Shown piece after piece: positions 24,687 through 36,319 of a stretch of 64,000 nucleotides of DNA (its first letter is position 1; each line of letters opens with the position of its first letter). Below the pieces are notes generated by a model, which was not told where the DNA came from, searched no databases, and saw only the letters and a program-made list of their open reading frames with translations. The stretch lies in the NCBI GenBank assembly GCA_014905825.1, contig JACGCN010000007.1, positions 496,001 to 560,000 on the forward strand. The letters run 5' to 3'. The stretch comes from Lyophyllum atratum (lineage: Eukaryota; Basidiomycota; Agaricomycetes; Agaricales; Lyophyllaceae). Made by a program: the position numbers and the translations under genes.

Positions 24687-25516
24687 TCCTGGGATTACTA
24701 CAGTCTTCCAATACTGTATATATACTGCACGGTAGCAGAGAATACAACTTCTCTGTTATATCACCTTTTGGCTGAGCTGGTCTTTGCGTGCAGTAAGGCC
24801 GGATTCCACTACCTCGCCCGTGTCGGAGGTTGATTCCGTGGCGCGACTGATATGCTTTGTCTTCATCCTACTTTTACCCGTACTATCACTGTGTGAATAA
24901 GATTCTAAGTTAGAAACTTGAAATCAACTTCAGAAGATCCTAACAATAAAGCTTTGCGCTATTGATAGATCTTAAGACTAAGAATATCGAAGCTACATAG
25001 TACACGCCGATATTCATAGTCAAATCCCGAATACCAAAGCTCCACGCTGGCATTCGAGATCTCTGTCGTCCGATTCCGATCTTTTAAACTTTAAGACTCA
25101 TTTGCATTCAAATCTCATCTTCTAAGTCGTAAACTCTCACGTTATCGACTAGTTTAGGTAAACATTCGAATTTACTTCTTAAAAGAACTACTTACGCGTG
25201 TATTCAAGGAATACACCAAAATTACGCTGAACCGTAATTGGGCGCCACAAACACAATCTTGGTTTTGAGGGAGAATCCAAGGCCTGCGACCGAAGGGGAT
25301 CACCCACACCACGAACGGCGGTACAAGAGTAACGTGTTCTTAATGTGATGGTGGCACACGTGCACATTGGAGAGTAGGACGGTTTGTTTTTAGAATTGTG
25401 AGTTACGTAAGAATTCAAAGAATGACAAACAACTGATCTCGAACGTGACCTATTTTCACGATAAAACCTACTACTAAAGTAGCAAAAAATTTGCAGTAGT
25501 ATGAATATCATGATTC
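24687..25516. other. AT-richer spacer downstream of the NLR gene
   Basis: No coding signal. A small inverted repeat AGAGAATACAACTTCTCT lies at about 24738-24755, near a TATATATA stretch. It could be the end of an old LTR but nothing else supports that. Confidence 0.4.
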
Positions 25517-27143
25517 TCAAACAAGTATACGCTTCCTTGCCTCCAGCACTGCAACTTCCAGTTTCTCTGCCTCATCCAAGCGGCCCAGCCCTGAGTATGT
25601 GGCTGCCAGATTTCCCATGCTGAGGAGTGTGGAAGGATGCTCCTCACCAAGCACTCGCTTCCTTGCCTCCAGCACTGCAATTTCCAGTTTCTCTGCCTCA
25701 TCAAAGCGACCCAGCTCTGAGTATGTTCTTGCCAGATTTGCAATGCTGAGGAGTGTGGAAGGATGCTCCTCACCAAGCACTCGCTTCCTTGCCTCCAGCA
25801 CTGCAATTTTCAGTTTCTCTGCCTCATCAAAGCGGCCCAGCCCTGAGTATGTGGCTGCCAGATTTCCCATGCTGAGGAGTGTGGAAGGATGCTCCTCACC
25901 AAGCACTCGCTTCCTTGCCTCCAGCACTGCAATTTCCAGTTTCTCTGCCTCATCAAAGCGACCCAGCTCTGAGTATGTTCTTGCCAGATTTCCCATGCTG
26001 AGGAGTGTGTCAGGATGCTCCTCACCAAGCACTCGCTTCCTTGCCTCCAGCACTGCAACTTCCAGTTTCTCCGCCTCATCAAAGCGGCCCAGCCCTGAGA
26101 ATGTGGCTGCCAGATTTCCCATGCTGAGGAGTGTGTCAGGATGGTCCTCACCGAGCACTGGCTTCCTTGCCTCCAGCACTGCAATTTTCAGTTTCTCTGC
26201 CTCATCAAAGCGGCCCAGCCCTGAGTATGTGGCTGCCAGATTTCCCATGCTGAGGAGTGTGGAAGGATGCTCCTCACCAAGCACTCGCTTCCTTGCCTCC
26301 AGCACTGCAATTTCCAGTTTCTCTGCCTCATCAAAGCGACCCAGCTCTGAGTATGTTCTTGCCAGATTTGCAATGCCATTCAGTGTGGAAGGATGCTCCT
26401 CCCCAAGCACTCGCTTCCTTGCCTCTAGCACTGCAATTTCCAGTTTCTCTGCCTCATCAAAGCGACCCAGCTCTGAGTATGTTCTTGCCAGATTTGCAAT
26501 GCTGAGGAGTGTGGAAGGATGCTCCTCACCAAGCACTCGCTTCCTTGCCTCCAGCACTGCAATTTTCAGTTTCTCTGCCTCATCAAAGCGGCCCAGCTTT
26601 GAGTATGTTCTTGCCAGATTTCCCATGCTGAGGAGTGTGGAAGGATGCTCCTCACCAAGCACTCGCTTCCTTGCCTCCAGCACTGCAATTTTCAGTTTCT
26701 CTGCCTCATCAAAGCGGCCCAGCTCTGAGAATGTGGCTGCCAGATTTCCCATGCTGATGAGTGTGTAAGGATGCTCCTCACCAAGCACTCGCTTCCTTGC
26801 CTCCAGCACTGTAGTTTCCAGTTTCTCTGCCTCATCAAAGCGGCCCAGCTCTGAGTATGTGGCTGCCAGATTTCCCATGCTGATGAGTGTGGAAGGATGC
26901 TCCTCACCAAGCACTCGCTTCTTTGCCTCCAGCACTGCAATTTTCAGTTTCTCTGCCTCATCAAAGCGGCCCAGCTCTGAGAATGTGGCTGCCAGATTTC
27001 CCATGCTGATGAGTGTGTCAGGATGGTCCTCACCGAGCACTTGCTTCCTTGCCTCCAGCACTGCAACCTGCAGTTCCTCTGCCTTATTAAAGCGCCCCAG
27101 CTCATGGTATGCCGTTGCCAGATTTGCTCTGCTATTGAGAGTT
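25517..27143 (-). repeat. 126-bp tandem array coding for 42-residue TPR repeats
   Basis: Twelve full units and one partial unit are nearly identical in DNA. Each encodes a Kinesin-light-chain-like TPR of the form xxNLAxTYSELGRFDEAEKL followed by a VLEARKRVLGEEHPST-like stretch. Variation is concentrated at a few codons: Met-Gly or Ile-Ala before NLA, Ala or Arg after it, Glu or Gly or Lys before LGRF, and Lys or Glu after EKL. Confidence 0.95.
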
Positions 27144-29004
27144 CTTCCACTATTCAAGCCAGATAACTGGGTGTTTGCTTCGACCAGAGAGACATAAAGC
27201 TTCTCAGCCTCCAGATATCGACCATTTTCATAATAAAGTAATGAAAATCTTTCCAGTAAGGCTGGTTTGATATCTCTGCCATGTTTCAATATAGCATCAA
27301 CATGTGGTTGAAGCACACGTCGAGACTTCATGCTTTCAAGATCAGTCTGTAAACCCAGTGACAGTCCAACTGAGTACTGGGCACAAACTAGGGTGGAGCG
27401 GTCATTCTTAGCCATGGTGCACATCCAGCTGTGCATGAGAGGATGGATATAGAAGACTCTACTGGTGTGATCAAAGTTGATCAAGGAGTACGACTGCAAG
27501 TCAGCCACAATCTCCTGAAAACGGAATGTGTCCCAGCTTTTCACAGGCCTCTGAAAATTTTCCATGACTTTTTGGAGAACAGTTGTTCTCGTAGGCTGAC
27601 AAAATTTATCCAGAAATTTCCGTAGAGCAGGTAAAACAGCAGGATCATCACAGTCGTTTATGGCAGCACAGGAGGCTGCAAACATCTCCTCAGAGATACC
27701 ATCATGATGCATGAAAGAGCAGACTTTTAGAAACATGGCAGCAGCAGGCTGCAGCAGTTTCACACTCATTTCCCAGGTTGTATATACTGTCCACTTATAG
27801 TCATCATGAGTCTGTACAGGCTGGGCTTTCCAGAGCAAGGCCCGGTTCTTTCTGTACAGCTCAAGATAGCCCCAGAGATCCCGAGTCTTTGAAATATAAG
27901 CACCTGCTTGTACAAGTGCAAGAGGAAGACAACTCAGTTCCTTTAATCCCAAACCAATTTAATAAATGGTATGAGTGGAGACTAGGAATGCATACCTTAG
28001 CAATAGCAGCAGCTTGATCTTTCACAGTGTCATTGACAGTGTCACCATCAGTAGCCATAGCTAAGAGGAGATTTATAGCATCATCCTCCTCGAGATCAGG
28101 TACAGAGAACCTTCCATTCCCAGTAGCATAGAGACGCAACTGTGGGTTCCTCGTTGTAATGAGGATATTACCATGAGAGCACCGCGGCAAATACTGTGAC
28201 AGGTCAAGCTTGACATCGTCAGCATTGTTGAAAAACAACAGCCATTCCTGATGTTGACTCGCAAGTGATTGCAAAGCATCATCCGCTGATTTACCAAAAT
28301 GCTTTGCCAGAGAAATGTTGACCAAGTCCACCTTGATAGTGTCAGCAGTTGTCGCATCAATGAAGAAGATATCAGTGAAGCTGAACATTGATTTTGAGTT
28401 CGGACCATCATGAATTGCGAAGTTTCAACACACCGCTTTTTTTGCGCACATGTCTCGACAAATTTATACCCAATTTGTGTCTTTCCTACACCGCCAAGCC
28501 CATATAACACACATACATGACGAGGACCAACTTCATTCTGAAAGTATGCCTCCATCTGTGTGAGAATAGCCTGACGCCCAGTGAAGAGGTGTGACGGGGG
28601 AGGACAGCACTTATAAGCTATGTCTACACAAGCATGAAGATCAGCAACGTGGATGGAGATAACTTTCAACACGCACTGATTAAAGGCTCTGCATTCGGAA
28701 TGACATCTCCTGGCATAGCACCGTAGACATTCATATTGCCTTGGACGTCATTGAAGGTGGAATTATGTATAGTAATATGACGTGCATGAGAGAATGCACC
28801 AGCAGATTGAGTAGGCGTCGATTGAACTAGAGCAAGAGATTGGCCAGCGCCGACTTCGAAATGACTATTGCCGCCACTGATAGCAGTATCGGCAAGGCCA
28901 GCTCCAAGCACTGCCGTATCCGAGGCTTGAGGGGCGTCGCCATGAGCCTTACGAGCCGATCCTATGATAAAGGGCCACTTCAGGAGGCTTCGAGTTTTCG
29001 ACAT
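25517..29004 (-). CDS. NB-ARC/TPR NLR-type receptor (STAND ATPase)
   Basis: Four exons (29004-28722, 28662-28434, 28380-27996, 27940-25517) give 1106 aa. The N-terminal 95 residues include HITIHNSTFNDVQGNMNVY, a segment common at the start of mushroom NLRs. CCPPPSHLFTGR leads into the NB-ARC domain: P-loop GLGGVGKTQ (about residue 150), Walker B WLLFFNNADD, the sensor-like NILITTRNP and LSCLPLALVQAGAYI. A winged-helix part follows with YIHPLMHSWM. The last 540 residues are thirteen TPR repeats. By analogy with HET proteins, such receptors detect ligands through the repeats and oligomerise to trigger regulated cell death or defence. No known effector domain is visible at the N-terminus. The last repeat breaks off with a stop after about 38 residues. 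Confidence 0.9.
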
Positions 29005-30713
29005 TCGCGAGGTGAGTATCGTCGGCAATCTGGCAAGAGGTTGGTAGTAGAGAGGAAGGGGCGGTTATCTGCCAACGCATGGCAACAAGGCAGTGCTTCG
29101 AGTCGTTTGATTGGCTGGGAAGTGTTAATCTAACATATCACTACGATTCTGATCGCGAATGCCTATTTAGTAGTAGTACGACCTTCCCTCCTCTGAGGCC
29201 ACGCCGCCCCCAAGAGCTGTCGACGATTTTCCTATAGAGATCGTCAATGACCTGCTCATCACAAAAGGGGAGCTAGACGTACGTGCCGGCGGAAACAGGC
29301 ACACCAGGACATCCATCCTTTCGCCACAAGCGCCTTCCCAAACTTCCAGGGCTGATTACACCAGCATTTCGACATACTTGACATAGACAAGCTTGGCGAT
29401 CACCGGGCTTCAGCGTCCTCGACCTCCAGAGATCGCGAGGAGTCTTAGATCGCGAGGAGTCTTCCATCGAGAGGTCGATTCGTCGGGCATATTGCGCGCG
29501 GTGAGGAACATGTTCGGCTTCCAGGTCGATGTGGATTTCAGAGCTTGATAGGATAGCTAGGCTGCTATTGCTGGTCTGGTAATCACATAGTATTGGTGAC
29601 GAACTTGTATTGCGGTGCTGGATAATGACGCTGGTGGTCTGAAGGGTAACGAACGCCAGACTGGTTATCTCAGTCGTAGATGTAGAAGGGTGAACGAGAA
29701 TCGATAGGCTGGAGAATGCGAAAATGTCAGGACGTGTATGTAATTGGCGGCCTGGTCGGCACAAATGTCCAACGAGAAGGTGAACGAAGAACGTACATCG
29801 TGGAACCGAAAGGTAGGCAGGGCGCGTCATCTCGTACATTTCAGACATTAGTTCGGCAGAGAGTTCACTGGCAAAAGGACGAGCTGACAAGTAGCATCAG
29901 TAATCGTGTCATGTTCCACAGAGCGCAGCGGACAAGAACACGCCAGAGGCAAGCAAGCAGTCGAATTTCACTGGAGAGGATGTCTGAATTGAAAATTGTG
30001 CCATGGACTGACCTCGGTTTCCTTGGTGTCCCCGACTCCTAGCACGATTTCCGCCCGAGAATAGAGGGTGTCATAACTTGTACACCATTGAGCCTTCGGG
30101 GCTTGAAGAGTTCCTACGGACGGGTAGAGGTTGGAGAGTCGGAGGTGGGTGTTATTGTTGTGGTCCTGACTTTGAGAACCCGTCAAATTTAGATCTCAGT
30201 TTCACGTCGAGAGTCGTTTGCCTCTCGCGATGACCAGCCACGACCCCGTCGGCCTCGATTGAATCTAATCCCGCTACCTGACTTCAGCGACCTCTGCAGT
30301 CTACATAACGCCTTACTTGTCAGTTCACGCTATATGCTACAGGACGCCAAACTTGGTCTCGGGCTCCCAGTGACTCGAAGAGGTCGATAGTATGCACGTC
30401 AATTTTGCTCTCAAACACAGCTTGCACTGTTATTGCGCTGTTCACTGAGAAATAGCTGATTCCTTCCAGATGTGCAGAATATGAAAACATGTTCCAGGTA
30501 TACTAGCCGACGGAAACACCTGGCTTTGGATTCCGCCATCGCCGGACTCCAGTGTAGATACCATCTCGATTATCAGTGCGCTCATTCTTTCCTTATCTCA
30601 CACCCGCGACTGATCTGCATTGCTCGACGTTAGGTTAACCTTCCACGTTTGAGGGCCTTATGTGAGCTTAAGGCTTGCCCTTTGTTGAGGGATCGGTCAC
30701 CAGTCTAAGTAGT
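29005..30713. other. Stretch with possible unassigned coding pieces
   Basis: An open frame of 205 codons at 29273-29890 (-) and one of 72 codons at 29968-30186 (-) may be parts of one gene, but I could not join them with sound introns and recognise no domain. On the plus strand 29190-29277 encodes an F-box-like phrase FPIEIVNDLLI. None of this is strong enough for a gene call. Confidence 0.25.
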
Positions 30714-31385
30714 GTTCTTGGTCGTCGCCTTCAATGAAATCCATGTACAGATCATCTCAACACGTCGTTTCGACTACTCATTTTCAACTGCTCAACTGTT
30801 GCATTCTGGAACACAATTCTAGAATAGTAACGGGTCCCCTTCTGTCCCCTTCCATCTATATCCAATCCAGCCATGCCTATGGGCGCGGGCGTCTGTGCTG
30901 CGCATTCACCCCTGACGTGGGCACTACAGATTAATGAAAGAACCTCTCATTCTCCACACCGGGCATATCGCTCTGTGGAGTATCTCAGCGCTCGCGGGGT
31001 CCTCATTTCGGATTACCGTCATCGAGCTAACCAGCCCTCCCAATCAATGGCCGTAAGCAGGTGATGAGTCTCAACCACAATCAAGCCTCGCCTACCTGAT
31101 TCGCTCTCGTACGTCTTACCATTGCGGATTTGCAAGCCCTTCCCTCACCAAAACATCGCCATCACGATGTCAGTGTCATGGAGCCAATTTGGATGCAGAG
31201 CTCAGAGCTCGTCCCATGGGTCTTCAGAGTCTCTCGGAATGGCGGAAAGGCGACGGGATTGAGGTTTCGGAAGATTCCAGGTACTCAGCTTCCAAGTACA
31301 TAGTTCGAATCTGTCAGGTCATGAGAGGCACAAGCTTCGTCACTATTTTAGGGTATCATGACTCTTGGTGTCGATCACTTTGGTG
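30714..31385 (+). repeat. Dispersed repeat, copy 2
   Basis: About 670 bp in the same orientation as copy 1 at 23198-23790. Similarity ends near the CATGACTCTTGGTGTC sequence, and no synthetase remnant follows here. Confidence 0.8.
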
Positions 31386-32046
31386 GACTGCGCCGGATGA
31401 TGAGCTATTAGTTTCACACCCTATCATGGTTCTCCAGCTTCCTTAGTTACGTCTTTGAGTTTCTGGTGTTTCGCATATGTTACTGTGCGCGCTCCAACTG
31501 GCCGACTATGAAAACGTTCTCCTAGGCTATATTTATAGTCTTTGTTAAGACTTGAATTAACATTAATGCCATCATCCTAGCGCCCTTTATGGCCTTTCTT
31601 AGCGTCGGAAGACACGTAGACACGTTTTCCTGGGGCTGGAATGATTGACCGCTGTGGGGCCGCGTCGTGATGTATTACTTAGATAGGCTAGGTAAGGGTA
31701 AGTCGCTGGGCCTCCCTATCGCCTTGTCACGATAAAAGTATTTGGTGGCTGGATATGCCAGTCAAAATTCCGAGCCTTCAAGGATTTCCCTCGTGCATAC
31801 CAAGTGAAAGGTTCCGGGAATTCCTCGACCCTTTAAAGTTGCTTCAAAGAGGTTGAAGCCGCCGGATGAGTTCGCTGCCCGAGATGTGCTGGGCTGATGT
31901 AACAATAGCTTCCAAACTCCGCATACAGAACACGTTCCACCGTTCCACGGACCCTTCATAAATGATTCACTAGTACTAGTTTCCTTGGTCTTCACGTCCA
32001 TCCCTTCCCCCCCTTTCCTTCATCCCCAAGCATTCATATCATACCG
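31386..32046. other. Spacer upstream of the YbjQ-like gene
   Basis: No gene or repeat is recognised. The part before 32047 is pyrimidine-rich (CCTTCCCCCCCTTTCCTTCATCC), as is common before basidiomycete transcription starts. Confidence 0.45.
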
Positions 32047-32686
32047 ATGCCCTTTCGTGCCCGCTCAGCGTCCGGAACTCCCTCTCCCCAACCGTCTCCA
32101 CCATCGTCGCCCGAGAAATCGGGGTCTTTGAGTGTGGGCGGCGTAGCCAATATGTTTCTGAAAATGCGACATATTAGCCAGGACCGCGTCAAAGCGCATC
32201 ACATCGAGTCTTCCTCGGGAGCACCGCAGTCGCATCAGAGTATTACTGAGAACGCGTCTAACAAGATCGGGCCGTTCAAGCTGACGGAAACATTCGTGTG
32301 CACCGACGCCGTGAATATGTACACGCTGCTTGGGGCTACCCGGGATGCTCTCCTCAAATACGCCTTCACCTTGGGCGCAAATAGTCTCGTCGACGAGCAG
32401 TGAGTCATTTATCGCTTCCGAGGTGAAAGCGCCCGTCTAAACCCACGGCTTCCCACTAGATGGAAATATACCATATGTGGTCCGAAGCATCATGGCACAT
32501 TCCGCATCCAAGTAAGCCAGCATTTCTGTTATACTATCTGGAGACGTGTTATAAACTAAGGTTCAGATCTCCTATACGGCCTGCACCGTTCGCTCCACTG
32601 CATCCGACCCCCACAAACCCGTCGCGCTTGACCTAGTCAAGAACGTCCCAGGCTGCATGACCATCCTGCAACGCAACCAGGATTAA
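32047..32686 (+). CDS. Small conserved protein with a YbjQ-like domain
   Basis: Three exons (32047-32399, 32460-32511, 32567-32686) give 174 aa. A Ser/Pro-rich N-terminus is followed by a globular half with FKLTETFVCTDAV, then TRDALLKYAFTLGANSLVDE, and WKYTICGPKHHGTFRIQISY. The arrangement of an alpha-helix ending in LGANSLV followed by a beta-strand recalls the YbjQ/heavy-metal-like fold, which also occurs at the C-terminus of some eukaryotic C2-domain proteins. That link is a guess from pattern. No signal peptide or membrane helix is present, so it is probably cytosolic. Both introns restore a continuous frame with standard donor sites. It converges on the F-box gene. Confidence 0.78.
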
Positions 32687-33708
32687 CACTCCTCCTCAGC
32701 CTGTCATCACGGACTCTCACTTCCAGCCCCCATTCTCCACGATCGCTACTCGCTGTCCTCGCTGTACACCGCACCTCTCAAAATTAGCTTCGCCGCTCCT
32801 TCCTTTGTGTAACACCACCCGTTTACCACTAGTCATTAACTATACAAGTACTTATAGCTCCCGATTCATTTGTACGATATCACACCGCCCGCGCTTACCC
32901 TATGTACATGGGGTCATACCCTGCTAGTTACCAATATTTTGGACATCATACCGCTGCCTCGTCGTGCACCCGGCTTTTGTCAATATTATATTTACGCTTC
33001 AACGTTTAACTCTTAGCTTGAGATAAGACCAGTCTCGAATGTGGTAGAAGTTGGATACATGTGAACACGACAAGGACAACGTTGTTTAAGCCACTGACCC
33101 AGATACAGGGCCCTTGACCGCGACTCGGACGACCACATTTGTTCAAATTGCCGTCCACGACGCACTTCCGACCGGCGCGGCCAAGCAAATTCCGCCCGTC
33201 GCTCGGTTAGGTGGTGGCGGTAGTCCATCGCCCCTACGTAGGGCCATCTAATCATGTGCGGCGGTGGATTCGAAGTAATGCCGCAGGATGATGGCCTGAA
33301 TGCTCTCGAGAAGGCGAGGCGGCGGTTCTTCGACGGAAGACCTCAAGATATCAAAACAACAAAGAGTATACATATACATATGAGTTACACACGTATATGC
33401 GCATACATACATACAAGATACAAGTGATGACATGGCGGGTGCAGCATAAACACCCTCTGTGGTCGTGGTATATGGTATATGGTGTGAGATGGTATAATGG
33501 TATATATACAATAAGCGAGCCGCGAAATCGGAAGTGCGCAGTGCGGATGGGGTATAGTGCGAATGTCCAAAACAGGTCGGGGAGTGCGCGTGGTACCGTA
33601 GAGTATGGTATGGTATGGTATGGTATGGTATCGTACAGTACAATATAGTACATCCAGAACACAGAGGGGTACAACAAAAACACACCACCCAGACCCCCCC
33701 CCCACCAA
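32687..33708. other. Spacer between convergent genes with simple repeats
   Basis: The 3' regions of the YbjQ-like and F-box genes. It includes TATA-rich simple sequence at 33465-33515 and the GGTAT array. No gene is supported, although a frame stays open across much of it because of the frameshift upstream (see the F-box entry). Confidence 0.55.
33603..33633. repeat. GGTAT pentamer array
   Basis: Five to six copies of the pentamer GGTAT in tandem. Related TGGTATA motifs at 33465-33515 suggest local slippage. Confidence 0.85.
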
Positions 33709-36319
33709 TCAATCCTCCCTCCTCCCCATAACAAACGCCCCCCCCCCACCCCGGCCCCCCCGGATCCGCACTCCCAATCCTCCAACTCCCCACCACAGTA
33801 TCCCCGCCCACAAGGTACCCACAAAACAGCGTCGTCCCCAGCCACGCGTCCTGCGCGCGCGCGGGCGTGCGCAGCAGGAGGAGGAGGCCGTCCCAGGGCC
33901 GGATGCGGCCGTGGTAGGTGAAGGGGTGGAAGGCGGCGGCGTGGGATGGGTCGGGCTGTGTGGGTGGAGGGGGTATGTCAGTATGGTGTATGGACTCGGG
34001 AGGAAGGTTAGGGAGGAGGGGTGGGGAGGAGGAAGGAGGAGGAAGGGTGGATGGTGACGAAGGAGAAAAAAAGACACTAACCTTCCCAACAACAACCACC
34101 TCCCCCAACCCATCACACCTCCCCCTCCCCCTCCTCTCCCACTCATGCGCCGGCGGCAGCCCAGACCCCACCCACCCCGCGTCCTCCCCATCCCACGGCG
34201 TCATCAACCCATCCCCGCCTTCTCCTTCTCCCTCTTCCTCCCCCTCCTCCTTCTCCTCATCCTCCGACGAAGTTGAAGGGAACGCAGCCGAACGAGAACC
34301 CAGACGCCGCCGGAACTCCGCACGCTGCAAACACCTGATACACGCCCCCTCCTCATGGTCATACCCTCCCCACTCCCCGCTTCCTTCGCCTTCCAACCCC
34401 TCCTCAGCCTCATCGCACCTCCTCCCGCGCCCCTCGAACGCCTCGTTCCCCAACCGCCCTATAAGCTCGTCCGCGCCCCGCCGACGTCGGTACACCGCCC
34501 GCTCCCTTCCCACCACCACTTCTACACGCTCCATCCCGTCGGGAGAGGGGGGAAGCGGCACGACACTCGGAACGCGGTGCCCAGCAAACCACGCATTGTT
34601 CATCCCGTCGTGCTCCCCCTCCGCACCAAGCGCAAAGGGGACAGGAAGGCCCTCGTCGTCTTCCCACTCGTCCTCGTCCTCGTCCCGGTCCTCATCGTGC
34701 TGGACACCCGCGTCGTGATGAGAAGATGAAGGAGCGGGAGGAGTAAGAGTCGATGGCTCGGGCTCGGGCATGACCTCCCCGATGACGCCATGCAGCTCCT
34801 GCAGCCGCACGAAGAAAGGTCGAGGCGCAACGCCGAGGGCGCCCTCGGTGAACAGCCCGTGGGGTGGGTGCATCGGAGTGTTAATCAGGCCTTGGGTTTC
34901 GGCTTCGCCTGGGATCTACAATGGTTGGCATGAGCATCAGAACATACAAATGAGAGGGAGTAAAAAGAACGCACCTGCATACGCCCGACCCACAGCCCCT
35001 CTATACTGAACGGTTCATAAACCCTCCCATACGGCACACGCGGCGGCATCTTCATGAGGTCCCCGCACATCCTGAGCCTCATCCAATCCACATCCCACTT
35101 TGCGCTCTTCCCCTTCCCTCTGCTCCCTCCAGGAGTTACATACTCCCCGGAATGCGGCGCCTTCCCAACCCACTTCGCTATCGGCGGCGGCGCCTCGAAG
35201 CCCGGGAACACCGTCCCCACCGGCCTCGATGGAAAAGGTTTCTCGTCGTCGTCATACAGAGGGCCTCTCCGCCTGGGCCACGATCGGCCGCCAGGCAGCC
35301 GGGCATTCCAGGACCAGTTAAACTCCTCCATATCCTCTCTCGTCGGGCCAATTTCATAGTTCCCTCTCGCCAAGCGATCTGCCCTCGTGCGATCTAGGTG
35401 TGGCGGGATAGGGAAGGGCGTACATTCTTCGAGGGCGAAGAAGAGGAGCTTGGCGGCGGCGGAGGCGAGGGGCCGGGCGAGCTGGGGACGGGAGGTGTAG
35501 TGGACGATGGATGTGGCGGTGGGGTCGGGGTATAAGGGGTAGGGCCCGTGGGCGGTGGGGATGGTGGAGGGGGCGAAGGTCGGTGTTATGGGGGGCGGGA
35601 CGAGGAAGTGGTTGGGCGGCGCGAGGGCGGCTGGGTAGCGGTAAGGGACGTAGACGAAGGGGAGGAGGAGCTGAGTCATTTGTGCGCGTTGAGCGGGGGT
35701 TTGGTTGAGGAGGGATTCTGGGGGGGGTGGTGTTAGGATAGGAATGAAATAGTTATGGTTACGTACCTTCCGTGGTCAGCAGCCACATGAGCCAAAGCGC
35801 ATGGGCATTGAGGTGATTCTCGAGTGGCCATCCGTCGTTATCCTCGGCACCGTCGTACAGCCGACTTCGCACGAAGGCGTCGACGAATTCGTCGGCGTGT
35901 CCCCACTGCACAAGCTGTCTCACATTTTTGCCGTCGTCCTCGAGCATCATAACAACGGCGACCTGGAGTGCATCCTCGACACCGACGTCCGGGTACTCCT
36001 CGCCTGGGGCGACGGAGATGCGCAGCTCGCGGCGGCGGAACACGCGGAGAGCAGCAAAATATTGCGTCATCTGATCGACGCACTGGGTAGGCGTCGGGCG
36101 GAAGGCACGGCGGGTGACGGCGGCAACGTCAAATTTCTGGCGGAATATTCGGGAGTAGAGCCCCGGGTTGTATTCCGAGTCGAGAAGGCCATGGAGAGCT
36201 TTGCAGGTTTGCATGAGGGGGACGAGGATGTCCGGGGGGCCAATGGGCTCGAGGTCGGTGAGCTGGAGAGCGATGGCATCGAATATCTCTAGTGGTAGGC
36301 GTGTAACGTGTGCGGCCAT
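33709..36319 (-). CDS. F-box protein, C-terminus behind a G10 tract
   Basis: Exons 36319-35767, 35717-34975, 34915-34082 and 33955-33709. The protein starts MAAHVTRLPLEIFDAIALQL, an F-box that should bind Skp1 in an SCF ubiquitin ligase. It continues with a mostly helical region (NAHALWLMWLLTTEE, QMTQLLLPFVYVPYRYP), the block WDVDWMRLRMCGDLMKMP with EPFSIEGLWVGRMQ, an acidic disordered stretch, and the conserved end FTYHGRIRPWDGLLLLLR and GTTLFCGYLVGGDTVVGSWR. This order is shared by large agaricomycete F-box proteins of unknown target. In the last exon a run of ten G (33738-33747) shifts the frame; with nine the chain would end AFVMGRRED at 33709 as in relatives (791 aa). Read literally, it runs on to 33248 through simple repeats. 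An error in the homopolymer or a real frameshift allele are both possible. Confidence 0.8.

Noticed and set aside
24687..24770. Possible LTR end with TATATATA and an inverted repeat
   Set aside because: No partner LTR, primer-binding site or target duplication was found.
25599..26768. A 389-codon open frame on the plus strand
   Set aside because: It is the mirror of the TPR repeats. Each repeat unit has the same antisense codons, so one open unit makes the whole stretch open.
25474..26940. Several minus-strand frames with repeated Cys-Trp-Arg-Gln-Gly phrases
   Set aside because: These are the TPR repeats read one base out of frame; the NB-ARC domain fixes the correct frame.
33248..33708. 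Continuation of the F-box protein for about 150 residues
   Set aside because: It translates simple repeats and follows the ten-G tract; the conserved end is reached in the neighbouring frame at 33709.
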